Source of the DNA: Chlorokybus atmophyticus
Taxonomy: Eukaryota; Streptophyta; Chlorokybophyceae; Chlorokybales; Chlorokybaceae
Length of the DNA: 64,000 nt
Reading direction: 5' to 3'
Assembly: GCA_009103225.1 (NCBI GenBank)
Contig: RHPI01002090.1
Location: forward strand, 1,314,861 to 1,378,860
Shown: positions 23,830-38,578 of the stretch, in pieces
Layout: the number at the start of each line of letters is the position of its first letter
How positions within the stretch are numbered: the stretch's first letter is position 1
Program-made: the position numbers and the translations under genes
Notes under the pieces: generated by a model
What the model was told of the DNA's origin: nothing
The model's input: the letters and a program-made list of their open reading frames with translations, nothing else
Database searches by the model: none

Positions 23830-25519
23830 TCACGGAGGAGTAAACAGTTCCGAGTTGCTGTCAGCAACAAGCACATATGTCAGGATGCTGGGCATGAGCA
23901 GCAACCCGTCAATAACATTTAAGAACAATCCAAGAGGCAATAACATGTACGTCTTTTTCAACACGACAGCCTAAATGCCATGAAGCGTCAGTAACCATGA
24001 AAAACTCAACGTTACAACACGTAGCGACGGAGTGCTTCCTTCGCACAGCTTACTTGGTACGCTAACTGTGAACAATCTGTTTATCCAGGGACAACAGGTT
24101 GCTTACTAGCATGCTGCCAAATACGTCAACCATGCAAACACCCGATCCCACAGCAGCCAAGCTCGCAGCTACTACTTGGATGGCGACGGAGGTTACTAAA
24201 CGTAGCAACAGCGTTTGAACAGACATACTAGACCACGTAGATACGCACAACCATATCCAGCTGACCAAGCGCATGAGGCCGGCGTTGATGCCCTAGCACA
24301 CAGCTCACAGAGGAGGACTCACCTGCAAGAATCTTTCCCGCCCGCCAGCGACCGTTTGTCTAAGACCAGCTAAAAACAAAATCTCATTCCCAGCAAAGCT
24401 CTCTGATTACACACCTAACTACCCTGCTGTCCCTTCCCCGCCGCCACCACCTCCTCCGCCTCGTCCTTGCCGTCCTCCTCGTGCTCCTCTGTCGTTACAG
24501 CACCAACGCCCGCTTGCTGGCAGACCAAAACCGCTGTTCCGGTTGATTCCGCGCATTTCCGCTGCTGGAATTGGAATCTCCAGGGGTTAACGGATCCCGG
24601 TTATCAAGCGGCGCAGCTAACCGGAGAACCAGCGGAAAGCGGCTAGCATAAACCGGCCCGGTCAACGCGCGCGGCGGTCACGAACCGCCGATGCTTGCCA
24701 GCTGCCCCGAGGCTCCAGCCGAGCCGTGCGATGGCCTGTCGACGAGATGGTTGTGGAACCGTTTTTCCTGCGGGCCCACGTCAAGCATGTCAGGGAAATC
24801 TGCCCTTGATGTAAGCCGTGTGTCAGGTTCTATCCGCCCCTGTTACAACTGGTAACTTACAAGGCCTCCTACGTGACCGCCATTGTCATCGCGGACCAAC
24901 ACGGGAGCTTTGAATTGCTGTGGGATTGAAACTTGACACTCCCACATTCATTCTTGATGATTGCTCTAAATTTACGTACCCTGGAAAAGGCACCCAAGAA
25001 AGGCATTGCATTCCATGATATAACTTGCATTGCTTGTTGCTCATAAGGTATGCATTGCAATAGTGGCTCATGATGCTATAATTGTATTTATGCGTTGATT
25101 GAAATAAATTTTTCCTAAATTAGGCATAAGTACGTAGCAAGATATGACGATCAAACCGGATTAAATGAAAAAAGAAAAATCAATGTATGTAGGTCTTTTA
25201 TCGTATGGTGAATGATGATGCAAAATGCTATGCTTTATGTAGCCATCTAACGCATCAATGCTTAAATGTGTCATGACTTCATATTTCGTACTTTTGGCGC
25301 AACGACAGTATCCAAAATGTACACAATATACACACGTACAGTATAGTCACATGCGAGGGTTGAAATATTCGAAATTTGTAGCGAGCGATTGTGTACTATT
25401 GTTTGGATTTTATGCAATACTCTTATGTAGTATACTTTAAAAAAAAGGCGAAGCAAATAAGTTTTGTGTAACGTTATTGCAAAAAAATGCGATATCGAAT
25501 GAATGTTGTGTTGTCAGTC

Positions 25520-25830
25520 TGACAACAACACATGGGGCCCACAGCCCGTGCCAGTACTGGCACCAACGGTTTGTGCCTATACTGGCACCTGCCTTTCGCG
25601 GCTATACCCGAAGCCCCCCGAAACTGGCACAAAATCGTTTGTGCTAGTGTTGATCCCTAATTTACCAACTAAGTATCAGCATTTATTCTTAAACAAATTA
25701 GTACCATGCTTGGTACATGACTTTTATGCCAGAACTGGCACAACAAGGGTTATGTGACAGTACTGGATTTTCATGAGCAATAAGGCTGCAACGGTTATGT
25801 GCCACTGCTGGCACAATTTAGTTCAAACAT
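25520..25830. repeat. Degenerate ACTGGCAC repeat
   Basis: ACTGGCAC (or CTGGCAC) recurs about seven times in 300 bp (for example 25556, 25580, 25625, 25734, 25808). It is often followed by AACGGTT(T/A)TGTG, giving units of irregular spacing. The unit can pair with itself (GTGCCAGTACTGGCAC near 25546). Confidence 0.55.
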
Positions 25831-26010
25831 GCTCATGTCAATTCTGATTACAATGTCACAGGCTGAGCAATGCAGAAAATCATCCTTTTAAAGAAAAACA
25901 AGATTTTGCATACTTAATCACACACCACCATTTATATTATACCATGATGTCTAGTCATTTACAACTATCATAGTTGCTAGGCTACTTTGATGTGAGTAAT
26001 TCATAAGTGA

Positions 26011-26069
26011 ACAACAACAACTACAACTACAACTACAACTACAACTACAACAACTACTACTACTACTAT
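26011..26069. repeat. ACA/ACT trinucleotide microsatellite
   Basis: A run of ACAACTACAACT... then ACTACTACTACT; pure trinucleotide steps over about 58 bp. It lies in the AT-rich island. Confidence 0.85.
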
Positions 26070-26446
26070 CAAAACCCAAGCTCCAGCTCCAGCGGAGGCT
26101 CAGCTCGGTGTCGCGATGGACACCTAGCAGCACCCCATGGTCTGCTGGGTCTGCATTAAGTTTGAGACTATGTCTAAGTTCGGGTCTTGTTTGATGGTTC
26201 TGCTTGGAAGCTCCGACTACACATGTTGGCCTTGGGGATACAAGGGCAATTGAGCTAAACACGAACAACACATCACAATAAGTTGCAAACACACAAAATA
26301 CAAGCTATTAACTCGCGCGAACAGGTGCGGCCTCTTGCTTGCATGCAAGTGGCCGATGTCTACATGAGTTGTAGTACAAGCGCGGAAACAGAGCAAAAGA
26401 GATCTTTTTTAGAATGCATGCACAACAACTTAAGACAATTCCCCAC

Positions 26447-26576
26447 CTGCATTCCGCTGCCTTGGCGGTTGTTGTTTTGATGGCAGCAAGTCTGGATGTG
26501 CAGCGCTCAATGCAGTTGGGTAAAGGCTTGCTGACAGTGCCGACTTTGCATCCATCAACATGCTCACTCAAAACCC
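26447..26576 (-). CDS. Isolated candidate exon, unknown
   Basis: On the minus strand a 130-bp open segment is bounded by TATTCAG at its start and |GTGGGG at its end. It reads VLSEHVDGCKVGTVSKPLPN then CIERCTSRLAAIKTTTAKAA. Composition is coding-like for this genome, but I find no partner exon and no family. It may be an exon of an undetected gene or chance. Confidence 0.2.
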
Positions 26577-27390
26577 CTGAATAAGACAAGAAGTAAAGAA
26601 TGAAAAAAGAACATACGCACAAATGCGCGCGAACACGCGAACACGCATAGTCACATGTGCACACACATAAAAGCAAGCCTGCAAGGCATGTAGGCTTCAC
26701 CTTGCAAGAAGTGAAAGTTGACCGCATTTGATGCTTTTACGAATATCGGTTGTCACCTACACCACTCCTACCATGCCACCCGCATTTTCTCTGTAATTAA
26801 AATTTCATAAGCAATCGTCTTTTTGCAATTGTTTTCCATCAAGTAAAGTCTGCTTTGATATATGACAAAAATATCGCTATTTGGGGTACCACTGTCATGT
26901 GCAATAGTTTTTTTTTGCCTGCCTTGCTGGCCTCGTCAAGAAAGATTTTCATGTATTTTATGTCATCAGTTGACAATTTGTAGGGTTGCAGAGTAGATAC
27001 GTATAAAAAGGAAGCCATTAGCGCGTATGTGTGCATGCACTACTTGGAGTTGCCATGGTATTTGCCTGTACGTAGCCCGATGGTTTGAAACCACTAACTG
27101 TTGTATGCATGTGTTGGCCATTGGTATCTAAGCAATGACCCCAAACCCTGGAATTAGTAAATAATAAATTGTATACAACAAGTTTGCAAATAAATATTTT
27201 GTATGTTTAAAGCTATGCAATTAACCTTCAAATTTTATACAGGAATTGATTATCCTTTTGCCTCTGCATAATTATATTTCTCGCTTATAAGTTACACAAT
27301 CTGATCAATCCTATGTATGACATTTCAACACAAATACAATTACAATTGCATTGTACGTAATGAGAGCAAGAGTTGCATACCACCACATTT

Positions 27391-27452
27391 GGGGGGGGGG
27401 GGGGGGGGGGNNNNNNNNNNNNNNNNNNNNNNNNNNNNGGGGGGGGGGGGGG
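27391..27452. other. Poly-G run with a 28-base assembly gap
   Basis: Positions 27411-27438 are N, flanked on both sides only by G (20 before, 14 after). The true length of the G tract, and whether the flanks are adjacent, cannot be known from this sequence. Confidence 0.95.
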
Positions 27453-27721
27453 AGAGGGTAGGGGTAATGGTGTTCATGGCACAGCACCTCCGGGAGTGTT
27501 GCGCTATGAACCCACCATTACTACAGTCGACATCGTAAAGCGCACGGGAGAACGCACCGAGGGCAGGCGCTCACAGCAGGCGGACGGCTGGGGCGTGCAT
27601 TGCATGCTGCGTCGGGGCGGCCTGCAGGCGAGGTTGTGCTTGGGCATGAGGACGCCGCTTCTTATGCACGTCCACCATCTGATACGAAGTAAGCTTTCTC
27701 TACACCTTGGCTGGGCCTGGG

Positions 27722-27754
27722 CTGGCGTGGCCTAACCTGGCCAGGCCACGCCAG
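27722..27754. repeat. Perfect 12-bp hairpin
   Basis: CTGGCGTGGCCT (27722-27733) and AGGCCACGCCAG (27743-27754) pair perfectly around a 9-base loop. The surrounding sequence shares the CTGG/CCAG core. It is not followed by a T-run. Confidence 0.65.
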
Positions 27755-28255
27755 GCTTTGTCTTGAAGCAGCCTGTCGTGCACGGTCTGCGGGGGTACCT
27801 CTAAGGCTGCTTGCACATTGGCTGCTGACAACGCATGCATGGTCACCATGTACTTGCAATGCGGCTGTTTGGCAACCTGCAGGCTTGCCGCATGTGCTCT
27901 TGCGGCGTAGGTGCTAGATGCATGCGTGCAGACAGCATAGCTAGGCACGGTGCAGAAATTAAGCCAGCTGCAGCGACCAAGTGTGCCGATATTTTGTGTT
28001 GGCATTTTCTCAACGACTGGTATACAAGACACTATGCTGATAAGTATGGTGGTTGCCAGCTACACTGAGCCGCTACTACTGGCGATTACGCTTGGTTACA
28101 GCGGAAAGAGGATGGGCAACTGGTTGCAAGGCCTGAGGTGAGCACACTCTGCCAGCAGCATTTGTGGCAATATTGGCTTCAACAAGCGACAACTGCACAT
28201 TGCATGAGGCATAGCTTGTCTTAACAGGGATTGCTCCTTTCCTTTTGCTTTGCAG

Positions 28256-30587
28256 CTGGCAAGCATGCGCAAACTTGCTGGAAAACAGCTTGTGGCCCGA
28301 CTCGGTAAAGACGCACGGTGATGATCCCTCTTGCTGGCCGCAAGACGTCCAGCAGATGAAGCAGGATTTCTTGACTAAGCTGAGCTCCGCTGGTGCAAGT
28401 AGTGACAACATCTTCAGCCTTAAACTAAGGTCAGCTCATGCCACTTGGGTGGAACTTGCCACGCAAGCCTCCACCTGCTTATCGCTTATGCATGCAAAGC
28501 GGTTATGCAACTGTCATTGCGAAATAGCATGCGGGCTCAATCCTTGGATGCTGTTCGCAGGTTTGACAAGCTGGAAGGGCTAAGACTCAAAGGCATGCTG
28601 ACAGATGCGGAGGTGACGCATGCAAAATATCTGCTGATTCCCAGCACAACAAGCAACGCGAATGGCGTGCCTCCAGCCAACCGAACAGGACGGATTGCCT
28701 CTGCTGAGCTTCCTGTTGTACGAAGTCAGCCGTCTGCTCCCGTCACGCCTGCTGCTGCAGCTGCTATCACTGTTGCACGAGCACCTCCTGCACGCTCTGC
28801 TCCCCCTGCTGCAACGCCACAGACACCACCCATGACCATGCCAAGTAATCGGCGTGCTGCACCGCCATCAGAGCCACCAGCAAAAAGACCACGAGGACGC
28901 CCGCGAAAGCAAAAGCCAGCAGCACCTGCATGCCTCAGGCAAGTTGTCACATGCGTGCAGTGGTTGAGTTCAGTCAGCTGCTGCACACTCCCAGAAGCAA
29001 GCGTGTCATTTTGGCTGCCAACAGCTGTCTGCTGCAGAAGCTTGGACAGCAGCCTGCCAGCACACAGCCAGGTTGCCGAATGTCAAACAACCCGCACTGT
29101 CGCCAGTCAGCCAAGCCATGCTGCAGCCGAACCCCAAGCTGCGCGAACTTCTAACCAGCTGCCGCATTCGCAAGGCAACGTGCCAGCTTCGCGCCAGCTG
29201 CTGGTTACACACATACCTCTCAGGGAGCCGCACTACAGAACCATAAAAGCTGCGCTCAAAGAAGCTCGCGACGGCGATACCATTAACGTCGCACCGGGCA
29301 CATATTGTGAAACCATGCTTGTTGTTCAAGATGCAATCACGTTGCAGTGCCTGCCAGGTGGTAGGGCTATCGTGAGCTCAATCAAGGCTACAAGTTTGAT
29401 AATCGCGTCTCCTGATGTCACAATCAAAGGCATGACATTCAAACCAACGCAGCTGAAGGTGAGTTGTGTGATGTGTGACTCGAGACGGGTTTCTGCTATG
29501 CGGTCCTGAGTGTCGTGCGACTGCAGGGAGATGATGTTGCCGCTGTGATTATCAGAGCAGACCGCACGAAGCTTGACAATTGCACTGTGTATGCTGCTGC
29601 CCGGCATGCATACACAACTGCCAAGGAGCTACCTCCGATTTGCTGCTTGTGCCTTGATGACAACCCCTGCAAAGATGTGTCCATCCTCAACTGCAAGATT
29701 GAGGCAGGACAAGCGTGTATTGGCGTATTATTCAACGCGTTCAGTTCTGGAATCATAAGCAATTCTCAGATACACGGCCAGGACGGCATCATTGGAGTGC
29801 AGGTGATTTGACTCTTCATCCATGGCATGATTGTGCGAGCATGCATGCCGTCAACCCATTTGCAAGAGCAATCGCCGCTGTTCTTGGAGTTGACATTACA
29901 GCTGCCTTCCTGCGCAGTTGTTTGCCAAGACTGAGATCAAGTTGTGCAACAACACGATTTCAAATTTTCATGATGATGGCATAACCGCGGTGACAACTGC
30001 AAAAGACCTGGTCATTACTTCAAACACAATAAAGCGCTGCAAGTGGGGTATATGTGCTACAGCGGAGCAACTTGTAGTCACTCGCAACACAATTACCGCT
30101 TGCAACGAAGGTGAGTCGTGTTCATAAAAGTTGGGCCACTGCTAGCACAGTACACAAATTGCAGGATAGCAACTGAACTTCACATTGCTGCCCAGGTCTT
30201 GTACTGCACAGCCCGAGGCGTAAAAGTCATAGAGTGCTCACTTCTGTTGAGCTGCATGAGCATAGAATTGACCGCAACTTGGTGCAACACAGCCGTATGT
30301 GCGGCATCAGGGTAACAAGTCCCCTGATACGTGGACAGTTCCTGAACAACACCATTACTGGAAGTGCACAAGCCGGCCTTTGGTTTACTTTGAATGAAGA
30401 GGAAGCCGCCGGGGTCGTCCACGTTCCAGCGACAGTTTGCCTGAGCATCATCGGCAATGCGTTCAACAACAATGGCGATGTGGGACTGGTAGTGGACGAA
30501 CCGTTTCGCGTTGACGCACAGCAATGCCGCCAAGCAAACACGTTCAGCGGAAACAAGCTGGGTAACATATCCATTGCTGACCAGTAG
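28256..30587 (+). CDS. AT-hook protein with a right-handed beta-helix (PbH1) domain
   Basis: Secure exons: 28256-28429, 28561-28938, 29038-29458, 29527-29802, 29918-30110, 30196-30587 (stop), all phase-consistent. The donor after 28938 is a consensus GC site (CAG|GCAAGT). In order: a helical segment (KQDFLTKLSSAG); a SHOCT-like short helix pair (FDKLEGLRLKGMLTDAEVTH); a Pro/Ala-rich linker; an AT-hook (KRPRGRPRKQK); a Gln/Ser linker; then from about residue 255 a parallel beta-helix. The helix starts YRTIKAALKEARDGDTINVA, like pectate-lyase-fold proteins, and carries repeated xxNxIxxxxxxGI turns (NNTISNFHDDGITAV; ITSNTIKRCKWGI; FLNNTITGSAQAGL). FBXO11/SHCBP1-type proteins carry this helix intracellularly. 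An upstream exon ending 28137 (reading about GDYAWLQRKEDGQLVARPE) probably belongs, but the splice into 28256 is ambiguous. Function unknown; a DNA-associated role is suggested only by the AT-hook. Confidence 0.8.
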
Positions 30588-31755
30588 GTTTCTGGCTCGC
30601 CAGAGCTCCACGGCCTGCACTTCAGGTATGTGCATCGTACCTACAGCTACATGTGATACATATAAATTATAGCAATGCTGGGGTCTGGACATACCACATG
30701 CTGCGACGCACCTTGTGCAATAAACGGTGCACGAGATGGCACCCTCACAACGTGCCATATCAGGACAAGCATACTGCAAGAGGCTTGTGTTGACCCATCC
30801 GCAAGACACTAAGCCAAAGATTGTCATCGCACTCCCTGGCAGCATCTCTTACTGCTGCCAGCTGTACAATAGAAAGATACAGCGCCATGTACATAGGCAA
30901 GACTGAGAGTACAGGTGGACACAGTAGTGGTTTGACTGAGACACGTACTGTTGTGAATAACATATGCGACGCATGAAGTTGTGACATGCATCAGAGTGTG
31001 AAACATGCAACAGAAGCAATACACCGTGAGTTACTCACCTGTGTACACATGACTTATTGACTGCATCTATGCACGGTTTCGAGCACTAGTGAGCTTATGT
31101 GAGTAGTGACAGTGTATAAAAGATGGAATGGGGATTGCGTGCATGCAAGGTCAAACATGCCGTGTTTACATGCCAACCCAACAGCACCACAGTGTCTACA
31201 CTCATCAATGATACCACCAAACACAACCATGTATTCTTAGCCCGGTGGCGAATACACGCTACTCTTTGCTGCTGTGTGACTGTATGCCATGCATGTCTCG
31301 TGCTTGTAGCATGCACCTCATTGCATACTTTGTACACAGCTTGCCTCAATTCAAATGCTGTACAGCGCCATTGAAGTTGAGAAACCTCATGTAAGCTCTG
31401 CAACTGGGCGCTGCAGGTTTGGGCATGTACAGCAGCGCAATGGTGAGTCACATTCACAGCATATCATGTATTCTGCACGTCAGTTCAAAGCAGACTGCAA
31501 ACATACACTCAGTGTCAGAGCAATGCTGATGATTGTGCACCATGAGTGACAGTGAAGGCAGCATTGCCAACATCAAGAATCAGAGCCACCCCTTACATCC
31601 AATAGCCCAGCTAGCCAAAATTATTGCATGACTGCACTGCAGCCACGCGTCTTGTGCAAATACACCTACACCAAACATTGTGACCCACTTGGACCAATAC
31701 CATGGCGGAAGCCAGTCCGACCCAACTGCAGACAAACAAGGCATATACCCTTCAC
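30588..31755. other. Convergent intergenic region
   Basis: About 1.2 kb between the beta-helix gene stop and the threonine synthase stop on the other strand. I see no gene or marked repeat. Confidence 0.55.
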
Positions 31756-34657
<2,902 letters not shown>

Positions 34658-34974
34658 AGCGACGAGCAGCCCAGACAAACAAGCAGCTGGCTCCCACTCA
34701 CCGCCTTCTACTCGCCTCCAACACCACCACCGCCGCCGCCTCCACGTGGTCGTCCGGGCCGCGGCTGCGTCTGGCTTACCGCCTCTAACCCTAAATCCTA
34801 CCACTAATGAATAACATTGCGCGCTAACGTTACTCGGCGAGCACTCAAATGCCGCCGAGTGCAGAGTCAGCATTGCAGCTCACGTTGGTAGGCTGAACTA
34901 ACATAACGTGCCATGCCAAGCATGTGCTTCCATCAAGTTGCATGCGATGCGCTCAATGCAGTAGTTTAGAGCCT
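34658..34974. promoter_or_regulatory. 317-bp bidirectional upstream region with a telo-box-like motif
   Basis: This separates the start codons of threonine synthase (-) and adrenodoxin reductase (+). It contains AACCCTAAA (34787-34795), close to the plant telo-box, and a CACGTGG G-box core at 34743-34749. Both are sequence matches only; activity is inferred. Confidence 0.4.
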
Positions 34975-37900
34975 ATGGCATGGCATGGGCGGGCGGCGGC
35001 GCTCGGGGCGTCATGGGGCCCGTTGCTTGGCGGGTGTGCACGAGGAGCAGGCACGAAAGGGTTGCGTCCATTGTCGTATCAGCCTGGTTACGGTAGTCTC
35101 TTCGCCAGGCACCTGGCAAACGTGCCCGCCTCTGACCAGCCACCGCCCCTGCAGTTTTGCATTGTAGGCAGTGGCCCAGCAGGCTTCTACACAGCCGAGA
35201 GGGTATGCATGCGCGCTTTGTTTATGGTTATTCAATATTTCAGCGCATGTCAGTTTGGTTATCGCAGTGACATGCATTGAAGTTGCATGAAGCTGTTACA
35301 GAGAATGATGCATGTAGCCTGCGCTATGCTGTGCATACAATTCGCGTCGATTGTCGCTGTTCTATGACGATCTTAGTTGCTACTTGCGGAAACACACAAC
35401 CTTTGCATGTGCATGGGCACGTCAACTCAACAGCTCCTGTGCCTGATCATCTGCCTTTGCGCCTAGGCAGTTGTTCAAAGCGTTTGAAGGATGCCGAGTG
35501 GACATGATAGAAAGGCTGCCTGCGCCATTTGGGCTGGTTCGGTCCGGCGTTGCGCCAGATCATCCCGAAACCAAGGTGCAGGTCGTGCACCGACCATGGC
35601 TGCAAGTTTGTACCTTGTTTCATGTTGCCAGCGAGCATGTCGCTTGACTCAAGTAGGGCAGTAGCTGTGCCAGTGCTTGACTCAAGTCATCAAAAATGAT
35701 TGTGCTGTTACCTATGAGGCTGAAGTTAGAAAGGTGCAGGCATGCATCAACCAGTTTACGCGTATCGCTCAACGGGACAATTTCAGCTATTTTGGTAATG
35801 TGGAGGTTGGACGAGATATCACCATCCAGGAGTTGCAGAATATATATCACACGGTGGGTCATGGTGTATGCTAAGCACATAACAATATGTTTTTGCAATG
35901 CCATGCAAGTAGACTCTACCAACGCGCACATCTGTATGAGCTACTTTCACACCGTTTGCAGCCCCGCTCACAGTTTGGAGCTGCAGGTGGTTCTTGCTGC
36001 TGGCGCTGGTGCCGATCGCCAGCTTGGGGTACCAAATGAGGTAACAGCACCATGTGCACACAGGTCTTCTGGGTGCGACACATGCAAAGCAGCCAGTACT
36101 GACCTGCCTACCTTTGGATGCAGAGTGCTGTGGGTGTGTTCTCAGCTCGGGAGTTTGTTTGGTGGTACAATACGCATCCCGGGCACACTTCTCTGCCTGT
36201 CAGTCTGGCTGATGTTGAGGAAGTCGCCATCCTTGGACAGGTACAGTGGTGTTTGGTACTGGACCTGGCCAGGTACAGTGGTGTTGGTTGTGCTGGATGT
36301 TGGTAATTGTGACACTGGCCAAGCTTGCACCACTGGACAGCTAACTCGTTCTTAGGGCAATGTTGCAGTGGACTGCGCGCGCATCCTGCTTCGGAACCCC
36401 GATGAGCTTCGCAACACAGACATAGCGGATTACGCACTGGAAGAGCTGCGTCGAAGTTCTGTCAAGTAAGCATGCACGAGTCATGATCCCGCTAGAGGAG
36501 CAACAAGGATAATCAATTTGCCCAAGGTCTCTTCAGGCGTGTGCACTTAATTGGGCGCCGTGGTCCGGTGCAAGCAGCATTTACAACTGCGGAGTTACGC
36601 GAGCTTCTAGGTATCAAAGTCTCACGGGTCCACAAATAGTATTGCAACAACGCAGTCAGTGCTGTTGATGGCAAATTACAACACTTCATGTGTACTCTTG
36701 ACACTCACGTAGTTGCTTGATTGGTTGTGGTAATGACAGGTATACAAGGTATTCAAGTGGTTCTGCAAGAAAGTGACATGGCCATCAGCCCTGCTGACCA
36801 GGTATGCAATGTCATCTGCAAATGGCCGCGAGCATTTACCAGCTTAGATCAAGCCGCCTGAGCCATCTACCATTCCCTCAACTTGTGGCTGCTGTTGCAT
36901 GCTTCACCATTGCACTCCAGCTGGCTTGCACACCACTTGACTTTCAGTTGTTGCATGCGACAGGCAGAAATGAAGGCTAGCCGATTACATCGACGACGGT
37001 TTGAGCTGCTCAGTAAAACTGCAAAGACGCAGCCTGCTTTGGAGGCAGAGCGAGACTTGTTCATCAGGTTTTACCGCAGCCCTAACCAGTTCATCGTTGA
37101 CAGCTCTCCCACACCACATGTTCAAGCAGTACGGCTGGAACACACAAGACTGGAAGGTATGCACTCAACTTGCTGTCATAAGGTATCTACTGAACAGTGT
37201 CTGCGATTGAATGTGAACGTGTAGAATTAACAGTTGCATGGTCAGTTGGCGAGAATGGTCAGCAACGTGCTGTTGGAATAGGAGAGTTTGAAGACATTCC
37301 CTGCCAGTAAGCGTTTTCTGTGCGGCTGTCTTCCCAATTTCTCTGCGTCAAGAGTATGGCAAACTGATGTCGGCATGTTATGGGACAGGTTGGCGCTGCG
37401 CAGCATTGGCTACAAGTCAGTAGCCATCCCGGGTGTGCCTTTCGACAACCGCAGAGGTGTGCTTTTGTCTCCTGTTACCGTGCGTTCTAGACAACAAGCT
37501 TCATGCATTGCAGTGAGGACCCTGAAGGCAGTTGTGTTGCTCACTCGTTGTCTAACGATCCGGCTTGCACTGCCCAGGCATTGTTCCAAATGACGGTGGA
37601 CGCGTGTTGTCGAGTACCAATTGCGATGCTGTGGTGCCCGGCATGTACGTCGTTGGCTGGCTGAAGCGCGGACCGACTGGAATAATAGGCACTAACGCTG
37701 TTGACGCAGATGAGACTGTAAGTGTCATATAGTGCCTTAACGGTGCCCGAGGAAAGTTCAAAAGCTGCCCTTGCATGCACATTTGCCTTGTGTGACGATG
37801 TCTGTTGTACCATGTACAGGTGACGAGCATAGCGATCGATGCAAGTGTGCAACAGATTCCAAACCGCGACAAACAGCTGGCCGGGCACAAAGGCCTGGCT

Positions 37901-38053
37901 GAGTTGCTGCATGCCCGCGATGTTGAGGTTGTGGATATGGAAGGTTGGAGGAGGATTGATGCGGCTGAGGTTGCGCGCGGTGCTGTGCTCAACAAGCCCA
38001 GAGAGAAAATATCATCTATACCAAAAATGGTTGCCATAGGAATTTCAAAATGA
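34975..38053 (+). CDS. FDXR: NADPH:adrenodoxin (ferredoxin) reductase, mitochondrial type
   Basis: This flavoenzyme passes electrons from NADPH to a mitochondrial [2Fe-2S] ferredoxin for Fe-S cluster and heme or biotin pathways. Exons: 34975-35202, 35471-35575, 35740-35853, 35987-36040, 36124-36240, 36356-36465, 36537-36610, 36740-36801, 36964-37156, 37225-37306, 37389-37456, 37578-37717, 37820-38053; all phases agree. MAWHGRAAALG opens an Arg/Gly-rich presequence of about 58 residues. FAD site: FCIVGSGPAGFYTAER. Then PFGLVRSGVAPDHPETK and FGNVEVGRDITIQELQ. NADP site: ILGQ|GNVAVDCARILL and LIGRRGPVQAAFT. C-terminal: LRSIGYKSVAIPGVPFDN and GWLKRGPTGIIGTN. The start is chosen at the Met nearest the presequence; an earlier in-frame Met (34942) is possible. 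Neighbour threonine synthase is divergent. Confidence 0.96.
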
Positions 38054-38209
38054 TGCAGTATGCGGGCTGGGTTGCTGCTTTCTGTGTTGGGTTGTGCAGT
38101 GCTGCTGGTACGATCAGCCCCGCTCAGTATTGCCATGTGCGACATAGCACCTGGGTAGCTACATTACATTTCCGTTTCGCATTGTTTGTACATGGTGTGC
38201 TTGGCTACT

Positions 38210-38247
38210 CCACATCCACATCCACATCCACATCCACATCCACATCC
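38210..38247. repeat. (CCACAT)n hexanucleotide microsatellite
   Basis: About six copies of CCACAT in a row, just downstream of the adrenodoxin reductase stop. Confidence 0.9.
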
Positions 38248-38578
38248 TTGTTATGCATAGGCGGCACTGGTTGTCAAGCAGCATCCAAATAGCACAAAGC
38301 GTCATAACTCACACGAGAACTGCATAAGGTCTTCAACGGATCATCTGCAAAGACTATCTGTGAAATATTCAAGGCGCCCGCCTCAATCCCAATAATACAG
38401 CCATGAAACAACCTATGATAAGCACTCACACCATGTAAACCATGCTCACGATCTGCAAGTTAGACGCAGGTATCTCCCACTTGGACATTTCATGCTGTAT
38501 GTCTTTTATCAGGTGACAGTATGTTGTAGACAGGAGTGCTGTGCAAACCAGTCTATACCTGAGATGCCTGGGTAGGTG

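Noticed and set aside
27317-27735. Frames crossing the poly-G gap
   Set aside because: They are poly-Gly through N bases; not evidence of a gene.
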